From Kwoniella bestiolae CBS 10118 (taxonomy: Eukaryota > Basidiomycota > Tremellomycetes > Tremellales > Cryptococcaceae): 64,000 bases of DNA. Location of the stretch: contig NC_089244.1 in NCBI RefSeq assembly GCF_000512585.2, positions 1,612,001 through 1,676,000 of the forward strand. The letters are read 5' to 3'. Positions 10,794-22,330 of this stretch are shown here, piece after piece. Made by a program: the position numbers and the translations under genes. Under the pieces are notes generated by a model. The model did not search any database, was not told the DNA's origin, and was given only the letters and a program-made list of their open reading frames with translations. Every line of letters starts with the position of its first letter. Position 1 is the first letter of the stretch.

Positions 10794-13790
10794 ATGGCCC
10801 CTTCAGACCCAGCCTACACGGCCGTCCCCAATCCGGGTCCCTCATCTCCCTCAGCACCCGACTTTCCTTCTCCTGATCCCAACAACTTCAGCCATAACCC
10901 CAGAGATAGCAGTATCATGTCACCACCCACTCCCGATCCCGATACCGCAAATCTCTTGGGAAGACCTGGATCAGAATATCTGCCCGCACCATCAATCATG
11001 ACTCGAGATTCGACATACTCCAGCTTACCAGGTACACCGCCCTTGAGAGGCGACGAAAGAAAATCGTGGGGTAGTGGTGTGGGTTTGGCTGCTGCCGCTG
11101 AAGGTATATCAGGTGCTGAGGTACGTTGCATCTTTTTCTCTCTCTATGTATCCTGAAGACTGACATGTTTGCATCTAAACAGTCTCGAAGGCCAGGCAAT
11201 GCTCGAGCGCCATCAAATCTCGCACACTCATCTTTGGGCTGGAACAATACAAATAACGATAGACTATCGGTCAGCGATGAAGACGAGGAGCAGGGCCATA
11301 TAACGCCTGCTGTCGCTGGGATTGGAGCCGCCGAAGTACAGACCGAGAAACCTAGATGGGCAGAGGTAGTGGACTCATCGCCCAAGAAGAAGAGGAGCAA
11401 GAAATTGCTCCTTGCGGGTGCTTGTGTCGGTTTATTGGCTCTCATCGCTCTCGCTGTTGGTCTTGGTGTTGGGTGAGTTCTCACTTCCTCTCCGCACTTC
11501 TCATGTGAAGCCTGACTGACCCCGACCAATATAACAGTCTCACACGTAAATCGACCAAAGACGGTTCTTCCTCATCTTCAGAAGATGGCCAAGCAGGCAA
11601 TGAAGGGGACAGCAAGTCTCACTCCGGCACAGGCACAGCCACCGCTTCCTCAACTGCTACTCCCTCTGCCACCCCTACCAGTGGTACTCGAGGATCTTTG
11701 GTGACTTTGGACGATGGGACTACCATGACTTATGACAATCCTTTCGGTGGTGAATGGCATTGGGATGAAGCCAACCCTTTCAACGTGGGTGTGCCCAATC
11801 TCCCCATTTCGTCTCAATGTACTGACTTTGCATATCTCGCAGAGCTCTGCACGAGCCAACTCTTGGTCTCCTCGATTGAACGAACCTTGGGACTTTGCTA
11901 AGAACAGAATCTACGGAGTCAACCTAGGCGGATGGCTTAACACCGGTATGTTGAATGTCATTCTTTTCGATACTGGTCATTATACACATATGGCTGACTT
12001 ACCATACAGAACCATTCATCGTCCCCGCTTTATACGAGAAGTACCACGAAGTCAACGGTCAAACTGCTATCGATGAGTACACCTTGAGTCAGAATATGGG
12101 TAGCAACTTGACCGCCGCCATGACCGAACACTACGAGACCTTCATCACCGAAAAGGATTTCATTGAAATTGCTTCAGCTGGTTTGAACTGGGTTAGACTC
12201 CCCATGGCTTTCTGGGCTATCGAGACTTGGGACGACGAACCTTTCTTGGAGAGAGTCTCTTGGACTTATGTTCTCAAAGCGTTGAAATGGGCTAGAAAAT
12301 ACGGTATCAGAGTTAACCTGGATTTGCACACCGTTCCCGGTTCTCAGAGTAAATTCCATTTTTCATCGCTCAATGAATAACAGCGATCTGACATGTTGTT
12401 ATTTAGACGGTTGGAATCATTCTGGTCGTCAAGGTACCCCCAATTGGCTCAACGGTCCGATGGGTCTTGCTCACGCTCAACGATCTTTGGATTACATCCG
12501 AACCCTCGCTCAGTTCATCTCTCAACCCGAGTACTCGGATGTGGTCCAAATGTTCGGTTTCATCAATGAACCCAATGGTAACGCTCTCAGTAAAGGTCCC
12601 ATCGCATCATTCTACGTTGAAGCACACAACATCATCCGAGATATCACAGGTATCGGCAAAGGACCTCAGCTCTCTGCTCACGATGCTTTCTTGGGTATCA
12701 CAAACTGGTACGACTTTGCTCCCGGAGCTGATCGAATCATGTTGGATCAACACAATTACATGGTCTTCCAAGACCAACCTACCGGTGATCTCGATGACCT
12801 CAAGGTCAAACCTTGTGAATGGTGGGCCAAATCCACCAATACCACTTACCAAACCTACGGACCCGTCAACACTGGAGAATGGTCTGCAGCATGGAACGAT
12901 TGTGGATTATGGGTCAACAATGTCCTCTCTGGTTATCGATATGATGGAACTTTCGATGGTTACGCCGGCAAGGCTACTGGATCATGTGATTATTGGAATG
13001 ATTACACTCAATGGAACCAATCTACCATCGATGCTCTTAATCACTTTGTACGGGGCAGTATGGACGCTTTCCAGGATTACTTCTTCTGGACTTGGAAGAT
13101 TGGAAACTCAACTGGTTCGATCCCTCAACCTAACCCCTTCTGGAATTACCAACTTGGTTTGGAACACGGTTGGATTCCCAAAGATCCTCGAACAGCTATC
13201 GGTACTTGTGAAGGGGATGGAATCGCTTCCAACCCATTCAGCAGTTTCTCAAACCCAGCTGTTACCGGCGGTGTGAGTGATATGTTTCCCCGCTTTTCCA
13301 CATCGATCTATAGCTAATATACCTTTCCAGGCTGGAGCAGGCATGATCTCCGGAGCCCAATCCTCATCTTACCCATGGCCCCCCGTGTCGCTCACCAACA
13401 TCGCTGCTAGTGAAATGGATGCGATCTACCAGTACACCCAAACTGCCGATCCTATCACCATGCCTGCTCCTACCTTCACAAGCCCAGGATCATCAGCAAC
13501 TATCGATGCTGGTAATGGTTGGGCCAACCCCAGTGCTGATAATAGGAAAGCCTACGCTTCTTTCTCAGAGTGAGTTGAGGTTTTGGGCGTCAGACTATGT
13601 CGGCATTTCGGCTGACTTCATGATGATTTTCAGCTGTTCGTACCCACCTTTATACAGCGCAGCTACCATTGGTGTTCCCGCCAATGCGTGCGGCGCAGGT
13701 TTGACACAACCTACCAAACGATCCGAACCCATACCCGAAATCAAGAGGGCGGCTTATCCCCAGCCAACCACACCGCCAAGTAGAAGATAG
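10794..13790 (+). CDS. Membrane-anchored glucan exo-1,3-beta-glucosidase, GH5
   Basis: Hydrolyses beta-1,3-glucan from chain ends; a cell-wall remodelling enzyme. Eight exons fit and close an 855-residue frame: 10794-11120, 11183-11472, 11538-11784, 11843-11945, 12010-12348, 12407-13272, 13331-13569, 13634-13790. The N-terminus (about 190 residues) is disordered and cytosolic, followed by KKKRSK and one hydrophobic helix (LLLAGACVGLLALIALAVGL), giving a type II membrane protein with a Ser/Thr-rich stem. The catalytic domain starts at YGVNLGGWLNTEPF. The acid/base Glu is in GFINEPNG and the nucleophile Glu in NTGEWSAAWNDCG; the WHDxN-type region reads VPGSQNGWNHSG. A C-terminal extension of about 140 residues follows the barrel. 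This matches the fungal membrane exo-glucanase class (ExgD-like) rather than the secreted short form. Confidence 0.95.
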
Positions 13791-15212
13791 GTCTTTTGAC
13801 AAATCACGTGTTCCTTTCCTCTTCTTCTTTGTATTATATATGGACTTTTCTTATCTGAACCAACGCTCAACGCTCAATAATGTGACTTTTATCGATACCA
13901 TTCATCCAAGAGATCCTCAACCTCAATAGCATTTTCTTCCTTCCTTTCTTTCTCGTTCGTGTTTCTTTTCCATCCATCGAATGGACATTGTGGATTTTTC
14001 GAATGAACATTTCAGTAGTTCGTAGGCAGTGATATCATGTCTCCTGGGAGGTACCTGTCAGAGGGGAGGGGATGTTAGGGATGTTATGAAAATGATAAAT
14101 CACGGATACTGTGTGCTGCAACCTGAGAGTACTGCACGGTCCCTGATCTTTCTGCCGAAGCCGTCTGAATTGTGAGGTTGAAAAGAGCCAATTTGGCAGA
14201 CTGAGCACTGCCCAAGGTCTAGTTGCATTTTCTGCTTCTTTGAGGAGTTACCTGATCTCCTCTAGAATGGAATCCTCGCCAGAATGAAATCCCATTAGAA
14301 ATTGTGATAGTGAGAGTGTAATCGATTTTTTCAGATTCAATAGTTCATGCACTTCTTGTGGAACAAGTATACAAATAGTTGGGTGCATCTATCAGTACTT
14401 CGGCATGTGTTCTCAATCATTTTCAGAGCAACTTGGAGCATGCGTGAGGGTACTAACAACACTAGGATATTGAAGAAATCCTAATTGAAGTCGGAATATT
14501 TGTAATGATCTCATTCTGGCGAGATTTCATTGTGGCGGCGAGCAACCTTAATGAAGCTTTACGCGCACCAGCAAAGTCCGCGAATCTTGCAAGGTTTTTT
14601 TCGGCGTACAAGTAGTACAGTACATCTCGGATTGGTGTAGCACGGTGTTACGGAGATTGATTGGACCAGCTGACTGTTTACAGTGAATGTAGGCTCAAAA
14701 TGGTCTCTTCTGCCAGGTCGCAATGAAGGAGATTATGATCATGTCAGGTCATGTGCCTTCATACGTTGCAACTGGAGGTTCCAAGAACCCTTCACAGTAT
14801 CAGACCTGGAGACATTGCATGTGTCCAATACCTGATCCACACAAGCCACACCTAAGATCGCACAAGTGCGCTCACGAGACAGGTGAACAAACAGATCCGC
14901 TCATTATTCATTTATCAGGAAAACCTAACCCCCTCAAGAGGCGTGTGCGCTTTTTGGTGGGTGAACTCGCAATTGCAAATTTTCACTCCGACTCATGAGA
15001 GATGTGTGCATCGATATCCCGTCGGGGAGAAGAATATTTGTGCAGATTTACATACTTCATTGTACGGCATTCGCAAAGGCAGAATGGCTCGTGGACGAGG
15101 GTAAAGTCAAGTCACAATTTGGAAAGTGGCCATCCGATAATCAAAGACAGAAGATTAATTCACGACACTTCAAGTAAGCTAATTAAACAATATCTGAAGT
15201 GGTATTCTACCA
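13791..15212. other. Intergenic start of an accessory island
   Basis: Contains the glucanase 3' UTR and then 1.2 kb without a credible gene. A diverged inverted repeat (14266-14303 against 14498-14531) is listed separately. Frames from 14723 onward are short and lack splice or promoter support. Confidence 0.45.
14266..14531. repeat. Inverted repeat, possible MITE remnant
   Basis: The left arm at 14266-14303 reads AATGGAATCCTCGCCAGAAT and onward; the reverse complement of 14498-14531 reads AATGAAATCTCGCCAGAATG and onward, with a one-base gap and a few substitutions over about 35 bases. The arms enclose about 195 bases with no gene. Such spacing suits an old miniature inverted-repeat element. 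No target-site duplication could be seen. Confidence 0.4.
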
Positions 15213-15773
15213 TCAGTTTTGGGTCGGAATTTTGCGGTAACGATAACCCCTGTGAGCAGTCTCAGGGACGTCCTCGCCGACCGAGCAGTTCGTCCCAGGA
15301 CCAAAAGAGAGTCCTGAAACCTGTTTGATCGTATCGGGACTGACTTGCTGCGCTTGAACGATTGATCGATGAGCGGTGTACTGGTGCCATCCCTCCTGTT
15401 CTTGGGCTTGACATATGGAGACACCCCCTTGACCATGGGCTGCCAAAATATTGGACAACTCGGCCGTTTTGGTGTCCCAAACTTTCGCGGAACCAATCAA
15501 CGAAGCTCGACTTTGAGCTTGAGCTTCTTGCTTGACGGTCTCAGGTCGTCCACTCATGGATCCCGTCAGGGCATTTAGAGAAGCCCTATGCAGAATGATA
15601 TAATCCCCTTCTGGTGTCGTCCAGACGGAACTCAGTACTACTGACTGAGTGTCTGCATCCATACCTGGAGAATTGTAAGTGATGTCTGTATCACGGCGGA
15701 ACACGCTGCTGGTCCTACTAGGTGCCCCACCTGATTTGTGAGTGGTAAGTTTCTGATAATAAACTGTGGACAT
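15213..15773 (-). CDS. Orphan protein, 186 aa
   Basis: Not recognised. A single uninterrupted frame from an ATG at 15773, with a TATAAAA box at 15864-15870 about 90 bases upstream, which is the main support for a real gene. The protein is polar and rich in Ser, Thr, Gln and Gly, with no signal peptide or membrane helix. It has short Gln/Ala-rich stretches (VKQEAQAQSRASL, ICQAQEQEGW). It stands alone in a gene-poor island and shows no conserved motif. It could also be a fragment of a decayed gene. Confidence 0.4.
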   Translation of the reverse strand: MSTVYYQKLTTHKSGGAPSRTSSVFRRDTDITYNSPGMDADTQSVVLSSVWTTPEGDYIILHRASLNALTGSMSGRPETVKQEAQAQSRASLIGSAKVWDTKTAELSNILAAHGQGGVSICQAQEQEGWHQYTAHRSIVQAQQVSPDTIKQVSGLSFGPGTNCSVGEDVPETAHRGYRYRKIPTQN

Positions 15774-17829
15774 CTTCGTTAAGCTTGTCTATTATTCCGT
15801 GTGTGTGAATCTGGTCGCTTTGGGTTTGTGAATTGAAACGATGCTCAGAGTTGAAATCATGCCTTTTATATTCTGTCGAGCGACCGGTCGGTAAGGATCA
15901 TTACGATATTTTGACCGCTACAACAAAAAAGAGCGTGAGCCGCACTGCCACTTTTCTCCGACAGCTCATACTCCGCCGCATGAAAAGAGATCATGTTCGC
16001 GGTGTCGTCGCCGATGTAATATGGGGACCGAACATCGAGCGCCGAGTGCCCAGCACTGCAAGCGGGGGAAGCAAGCGGAAACAGCGAAAGCGGAGTTCAG
16101 CCAAAAAGTAAAAGTTTTACCCGGACACAGCATGTAAGTTATTGTATCGTAGCGCTTAAGTCAAGGTATCATCGACTCGAAACGTTTGCCAGATGATGAC
16201 TGTCGTGTACTCCGACACAAATATGCGACTTTCGGCGAATGTGAGATTGAGTGAAGTCTACGAGCTGTCTTTCTGCGATCTCCTTTCAAAGCGAAAACTC
16301 AAACGGGGTATGTCTGGAGAAAACATCACGCTGTGAACTGCCTTCCTTTACATTGATCGGTCTTGCTCAGCGCGATGACCAAACGGAGAAGCGATTGGAA
16401 GCCTCATTTCTGAATTCAACTCTCTGGTCGCACAGCTTTCTATCCCTTGGGGACGAAATTTGACATCCATAAATTTCCAGTATCAACGCCGCACCGTCTA
16501 TCTTTGGATCGTGATACGATCACTTCGACAACGAAGCGAGACAAGAAGACATAGATGGACGGATAAGGCGGGCAGGCGTACTTGCTTATTTAGCAAGTGA
16601 CAACAATGGACGTGTAAGAAAACATGCAGAGTCCACTTGGACAAGGGATCCCAGTCTCGCCGTGGCTCAATTTCATTCGAAAAATATATGAGGGTATGGA
16701 GTTCATACACAGAGTACGGTAGCTCTTCCCGTTGATCTTAGTTTTAGTCCCATAACCTCAGTATCTTAGATATACCGTCTTAGCTGGTTTATGTTAATAT
16801 GCCACTCTTGTTTAATAAATCTTATTGCACCACTTGCATGGACAGGAGGGTTTCATATTCTAAGACGGTGTAGCACGCTGACAGAATCCGACCAACTCAG
16901 TCAATCTCTATTCTTCTTCGTCTCTTGAGCTATTTTCTTTGCTCAGTAAGCCTATCTGTAACTTTCCGCACCGTTCAATCTGGAAGTCATTCGGACAAAC
17001 CCGGTATGTCGTTGTCGAAGGAACCAGACCGTATCGTAGCCCGAACGGCAAGTGGAAAGAAAGACGAAAAACTGCATGAATACCTTTTCACTCCTTGAAG
17101 GGGAAAATCGCCAAGGAGTTCGTCTGTGAAGTATCTTGACAATATCGAATATCAAGTCAAACAACCAAAAGATGTTAAAAAACTTGCCATATCGCCACTC
17201 TTTGAACAGGCCACAGTGGTTTCTCAATCTCCTTTCTGTCCTGGATGATCGTGTATGCGCTCATCGAGCCCAAAACTCCCATCGGCTATGCCGTCTCTAA
17301 CAAACCCACTTTTCCACTCAAAACTTGGAAGAAGCAAAAGGCTATTCGAGGACACTGCCCGCCTCATCTGTGGGCCTTCCCAGGGATTTATCCTTTGTTC
17401 TCTGACGAGCTCGACGGTGCTGTTACACAGCACGTCATCTCTCAAGGTTCCCGAGGACCTTCCTCCTTCCCGTTGTAACGCATTGCGACACAGTTAGACT
17501 TCTTCTTATCTACGGACTTCGATTGGACTTCCCTTCTTGACCAGTGGAGTAGCATCATACCGCATATACTGGTGATTTAGCTTCTGAAGTCTGGGCATTT
17601 TGCAATCAAAATCGTCATAAGGCATCCTTTGATGATGGTTATGTGTGGATCGTTTACTGCACAGCATGCTACGACGCCTTTTCCACGTATAAAACCCTTG
17701 GGAGATTTTACATATTCTGCTTCACGATCCATACACCCGCTTGACACTCACTCCAAAGATATCAATCCATCTGCCGTTGAACAATCTCTGAAACTTCACC
17801 TACTGATTAATAGCATTTTCACACACGCC
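15774..17829. other. Gene-poor region within the accessory island
   Basis: About 2 kb with only short frames, several overlapping on opposite strands, and no consistent coding pattern. A short 10-base inverted match (ACCGTCTTAG at 16774-16783, CTAAGACGGT at 16860-16869) is present. The last 150 bases hold the TATA box and leader of paralogue A. Confidence 0.4.
17688..17694 (+). promoter_or_regulatory. TATA box of paralogue A
   Basis: TATAAAA lies 136 bases before the ATG at 17830. Paralogue B has the same element at nearly the same distance, which supports both the start site and common descent of the two promoters. Confidence 0.6.
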
Positions 17830-19152
17830 ATGTCGACCACCAAGTCACGAAGGGATACGATCTTTAACAATCTCATTAAATATGGTCATGAGCTTGAGAA
17901 GGGTATTTCATACGATATGGACGCTCAAAGAACGCCGCCGATAACATGATTCGACCGGAAACGAAATTGTACCTGTAACGAGAATCGCCACCATACAATC
18001 CGCAGGCCACGTGTGGAAGATTCGGGCTACGGTGGCAGTTCTCGTTTCAGGTGCAATCTCGTTTCCGGTCGAATCATGTTAGTGGCTATGAACCGTCGAG
18101 ACGAAGGACGTTTCGAGAGTCAAGAGCACAGAGCTGGCCTGATTGATGAGCTCGTCAATGGTCTCACCAGGGGTAACCTCAAGAAAGCTGTGTCTCAAGC
18201 AACCACTGATGCCAGTGGACTCAAGGTCACCAGCTGTATCAACACAGATATGGTGGATGCGTTGTACACCAAATATGAGCTCGGCCAGTCTCTCGAATCT
18301 GGGATAGTGCAGGCACCTATGGAGTTCCTCGATAGGCTTACGGATGCCGCAAGAATGCACACTTTCAGATTAATCGCTGGAAGCACGTGTAGCAATGTAA
18401 CCGACAACCTTATCAGTACCGTAAGGGTATCGAGCCACATTTGTGATGCCATCTATGAATTGATCAAAAATGATCCATTGTTTTTGGAGGAAAGGAAGAG
18501 GGTCAAGTCGAACTGGGACAAATCTTTGGAGCAAAATGGTGTTACCACTCGAGCTCTTGACACGTTCTATCGCGGCTGCCCGGAGGATCAAACCACTCTA
18601 GGTACAATTGAGAATAGCTTTGTCCCCGATTCGGCTCAACATACGATGGTACAATCTGAGACGAGGAACGAAAAGCTCACGTCTGACGTGCTTGAGAGGA
18701 TGTCACGATGGGAAGAAAACCGAGCCCGCAAAGCGATGCAAGCTCGAGACTCTCGAGTAAGGGATAATCCTGAACTTGAGGGTAAGAGCGTTCAAGGGTT
18801 ACATAGATCTCCAGAAGAGAAAGCGCGTGTCGAAGCAACTAAGAAGGCGCGAGCCGATGAGTATTGGGCAGCAATCAGCAAAAGGTTAGACACTAAGCTT
18901 CGGAGCTGCGAAAAAATGTTAGACAAGGAATTCGAGTCTGAAGCAAATCTGACTGACGTGGTCTTTATCACCACCAAATGCCCTGGTAGCGATGCTGGGG
19001 ACGGAGGTACTGTTATCGATCCTAGCGCAGAGATCGAGTTACAATTCTTGCGGTCGAATAACTCGTCCGCTCGAATCACCGAAGATCCTATCTTAGTCAT
19101 CTCGAATCAATTGAATAGATGGAGGTCCACCTCAGCCACCGCTGAGACCTAG
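17830..19152 (+). CDS. Paralogue A of a lineage-specific family, interrupted by one in-frame TGA
   Basis: Unknown function. One frame runs from ATG 17830 (MSTTKSRRDTIFNN...) to TAG 19152, broken only by TGA at 17947-17949 inside the left arm of a hairpin. Aligned with paralogue B, the N-terminal piece ending RTPP and the downstream piece starting LVAMNRRDEGRF join just where B reads KEP then LVTSLIYSRDPERF. Shared blocks include LFLEERKRVKSNWDKSLEQ (B: SFEEHNKRLHEQWSRALDE), FVPDSAQHTMVQSET (B: FVPNLNVYHVVHAET), NPELEGKSV (B: HPELVGTSI) and a C-terminal ITEDPILVISNQLN (B: LGENPFLTTVSALN). The product is hydrophilic, charged and coiled-coil-like in the last third, with no signal peptide or membrane helix. 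The TGA may be removed by a short intron (GT at 17903, AG at 18018-18019 keep phase), be read through, or mark a broken gene. Downstream-only start: ATG 18076. Confidence 0.6.
17942..18081. repeat. Hairpin-forming inverted repeat, 54-nt arms
   Basis: Positions 17942-17995 and 18028-18081 are reverse complements with about seven mismatches over 54 bases, around a 32-base loop. The outer 23 bases match without a break. The structure lies inside the coding frame of paralogue A and carries its only stop codon. Paralogue B has no counterpart, so this looks like an insertion or local inverted duplication. Confidence 0.85.
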
Positions 19153-20592
19153 AGGAAGAGTGATTCCATTGGAGAGAAATGTGTCGGTCCCAACACTTCC
19201 CCTTTCTATGTGAGGGTTTTCCGCGTCCATCACACTTGCCACTCAGAGTCCTTTGATCATATCTGATACTAGTATGTCTTGCCTTATTCACTGAACTTTT
19301 CTAGATAAATTATCTCGCGTGATGGTATATACCTCGATGTCACGGTGTTTTTATAATTCACAGCTGTGTAGCATGGCTCACCGGGAGCTCGTCGGATGCG
19401 ATTGACACGCTGCTAGCGGCGTATCTCAGATTACTACTCTACCTTGCCATCGACGCTTTCGCTGAGTTGTCAATCAGACCGAGTCCTCTCGGTCACGAAA
19501 TGCACTGACTTTTCAGAGTTGAACGGAGTGGGGGCTGCCCAGCCGATGAAAACAAGTCACGTCGAATTCACCCCCCTTACAGAGCATCGAAAGCTTGAGG
19601 CTGGGAGAGACGGGTATGTGAAAGAGGAAGCGATGTCTCCCTCCTTACTGTGATGTCGTGGCACAAAATTTTGTGTTTACTACTAGTATTCAAGCGTGTT
19701 CAATCCGGGTCCAGCGGATTGAGTATTGCACCTATTAGTCAGTGTGTTTGTGCAGCTGCTTACGCCCATCTACTACATGTTTACTGTAGCCTTACACTTT
19801 CCCGCGGGCTCCATCTTTTGTGGCACTACAGTATGATGATGAAGTTGCAGTGAAGCGATCATACGACAAACAATCAGACTATAGCTCCGATAGTGAGACC
19901 GTGCCGTAGGACGAACTCTTCCCCTGACGCTGGAATGATAGCTTAACCGTGAATCGCATCAGTCTAAGAGGCATTGTCGGAAGCCCAAGCTTCAATGGAT
20001 CGGTCAGAGGATGATAGTTGATCACAATACCTGTCTCTGATCTAACAGCTGTATGTCGAGACCGCCTCAAGTCAATGACGCTTATGATACTACCTAACAA
20101 ACCGATGCCGCTAGATGAGGGAAGCGAAGATGTTGTGCGGCCCTTTGATCGTAAATTGGTCATCAAACCTGCACTGGCGTCCTTGATGACACTCATGCAA
20201 GTGCATGAGATCATCCGCTCAAATACCAACAATGATTCTTTCTCTGTGTCACGCGTTTCAGAGCAAGAAGGCTTCTCGTCTTCTGAGAGCTCGCGTGCCG
20301 CATCCTTTTATACCCCTGAGAGCCTCACTATGTGTGACGGACAGGCGCTGCTCGAGTCTAGACACTCTGAGCCTTCCAATTCTGACAAAGGATTTCTGTT
20401 TGAAAGGAAAGTCCCTGTTGCTGTGTCGTGCATGCTGTCCCATTCCCTCAGGTGAACGTATAAAAAACCCCAATAGATGAGCAACAATTTCGAGGCTGCT
20501 TCTTTCCCGACAAGATCTTCAAGTACTGCATCTGCATCCACAAATAAACCCTGCTCAACAATTCTCGCACTGACTATCCGTATATCCACAAT
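19153..20592. other. Spacer between paralogues A and B
   Basis: Mostly non-coding. One ATG frame at 20075-20455 (126 codons, Ser-rich) ends just before the B promoter; it has no motif, no paralogue and no promoter signal that I can see, so it is not called as a gene. A TATAAAA box for gene B is at 20459-20465. Confidence 0.4.
20459..20465 (+). promoter_or_regulatory. TATA box of paralogue B
   Basis: TATAAAA, 127 bases before the ATG at 20593; position and leader length mirror those of paralogue A. Confidence 0.6.
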
Positions 20593-21795
20593 ATGACCGA
20601 GTCCCAGACATCAACTGTCGAATCTAGAGTACATTGTGTCGGTTCGAAGCTTAAAGAACTTGCTACTGCGCAGCACCGATACAATGAACACTACAACGCA
20701 GCGAAAGAGCCGTTGGTCACGAGCTTGATCTACTCGAGAGACCCCGAACGCTTCGACACCCCTGATTACCGAGACCGACTCATCAAAAGTTGCATTTCTA
20801 AGACTTCTGCATCACCAATCAGAAACTCATTCGCATCGTGTGCGTTGGTCAAACCGGACACCGATAACTCGATGATTTACATCAATGAGGATATGACCCA
20901 TGCCCTATACAACCTTTGCCCCCAGACTCAAAGTGATGGCACGAACATCAAACCAGGTTCGGAGGCTATGCACAAGGATTTCGTGTCAAGGATCAGATAC
21001 AGAATTCTAGATAGAGTCACAAGAAGCGTGACTTCCAACGAGACCACGCCCATCGCCAGTTGTACTTTGCCTCAGTGTGTTAATGACGTGGTTCGTGAAA
21101 TGCTTGAAGACTCGCCGAGTTTCGAAGAACACAACAAGCGCCTGCATGAGCAGTGGTCACGAGCTCTGGACGAGATGAAGGTCGAAACTAAGACTCTAGA
21201 AGACATATGCAGATCTCAAGTAGTCACAGGAAGTCTCACTCCTGAGCCTGGACAGGGCTTTGTACCTAACCTGAATGTTTATCACGTGGTGCACGCCGAG
21301 ACCATGGAAAGTGTACTCACGTACAACACCATCAAAGAGTTGACCTCTCAAGCTCAGAACAAGGCTGACAAAGCTGAGAAGGACCACGCTAGTCGGGAGG
21401 AAAAACATCCCGAACTAGTGGGTACGAGTATCGATTGCTCTCATCAAACCACAGCTGAAAGAGCTCAGCAAGAGAAAGTCTACTGGGGTGGTGTGGACAC
21501 AAGATTGGCAAGAATCGTTAGTGAACATGACGACATGGACGACAACAAGTTCAACGCCACTGTCAATCTTGGCGATGCAGTTTACTTCCTAAAGGACGAG
21601 GAGGCGCCTGGCTCATCGACTAAAACGATGGGTCCTGTGATGAACATTTATCCATGGGTCGATTGTCTATTCGCGCGATCAAAAAAAGGGCCCAACAACC
21701 TCGGGGAAAATCCCTTTCTCACCACAGTGAGCGCCCTGAACGAAAGAGTTCCTAGAACGGTAACCTCTTCGTCTGCCACCAAAGCATCGGAATGA
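20593..21795 (+). CDS. Paralogue B of a lineage-specific family, 400 aa
   Basis: Unknown function. A single uninterrupted frame in a genome where most genes have many introns. The protein is hydrophilic, has no signal peptide or membrane segment, and contains a long charged helical stretch near residues 240-300 (EKDHASREEKHPELVG, TTAERAQQEKVYWGG). It aligns over its whole length with paralogue A at low identity, strongest at residues 185-215 (CVNDVVREMLEDSPSFEEHN) and at FVPNLNVYHVVHAET. Ten scattered Cys residues are present without a zinc-finger spacing. Absence of introns together with rapid divergence suggests a young or fast-evolving gene family. Nothing links it to a known enzyme or transposon protein. 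Confidence 0.75.
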   Translation: MTESQTSTVESRVHCVGSKLKELATAQHRYNEHYNAAKEPLVTSLIYSRDPERFDTPDYRDRLIKSCISKTSASPIRNSFASCALVKPDTDNSMIYINEDMTHALYNLCPQTQSDGTNIKPGSEAMHKDFVSRIRYRILDRVTRSVTSNETTPIASCTLPQCVNDVVREMLEDSPSFEEHNKRLHEQWSRALDEMKVETKTLEDICRSQVVTGSLTPEPGQGFVPNLNVYHVVHAETMESVLTYNTIKELTSQAQNKADKAEKDHASREEKHPELVGTSIDCSHQTTAERAQQEKVYWGGVDTRLARIVSEHDDMDDNKFNATVNLGDAVYFLKDEEAPGSSTKTMGPVMNIYPWVDCLFARSKKGPNNLGENPFLTTVSALNERVPRTVTSSSATKASE

Positions 21796-22288
21796 TATGG
21801 TAAATGAGTCTTTGGATCGGAAGATCGACCTCGCTTTTTGCCATACGCTTTATGCTTCTCAGGCAGCTGTCAAATCCTTTATCAACTTCCTGTGTCACTT
21901 GTCCCACTTTTGAACGTCCTCCAATTCCCCGTAGCTACAAATGTGTTTGTGTTCCCATGTCGATACTTCTCACAAGCATTTACATGCAGTCAGCGTTTCA
22001 TGATATCGGGTCGTCTGACTTTGGTCGTTATTGAACTGCACTCACTCTACAACTATGAGTGTCATGAGTGCCCATCTCTTGAGCAAGGGCGCGCGGATTG
22101 TTCAACTTCATGTGGCACTTGCCATTTTGAAGGCATATCGTCACAAATCTCCCTTTCCATCGGACGAATGGCTTGCAAAATGTTGTCACAAAGCCAGAAA
22201 CTACCTCAAACCTCTCAGAGCATGCTTGTTAGCTGTATTACACTAATATGATGCTACATATTACACTTTGCACATCACCTTTCAGGTA

Positions 22289-22292
<4 letters not shown>
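21796..22292. other. Spacer between paralogue B and the tRNA gene
   Basis: Gene B 3' UTR and about 400 bases with only short frames. Nothing further recognised. Confidence 0.4.

Positions 22293-22330
<38 letters not shown>

Noticed and set aside
16774..16869. 10-base inverted repeat
   Set aside because: Too short and too far apart to tell from chance.
18013..18075. Start of gene A at 18013
   Set aside because: The codon is GTG inside the hairpin loop; the TATA box and paralogue alignment support ATG 17830.
20075..20455. 126-codon ATG frame upstream of paralogue B
   Set aside because: No motif, no paralogue and no promoter signal; overlaps the B promoter region. Not called, though it cannot be excluded.
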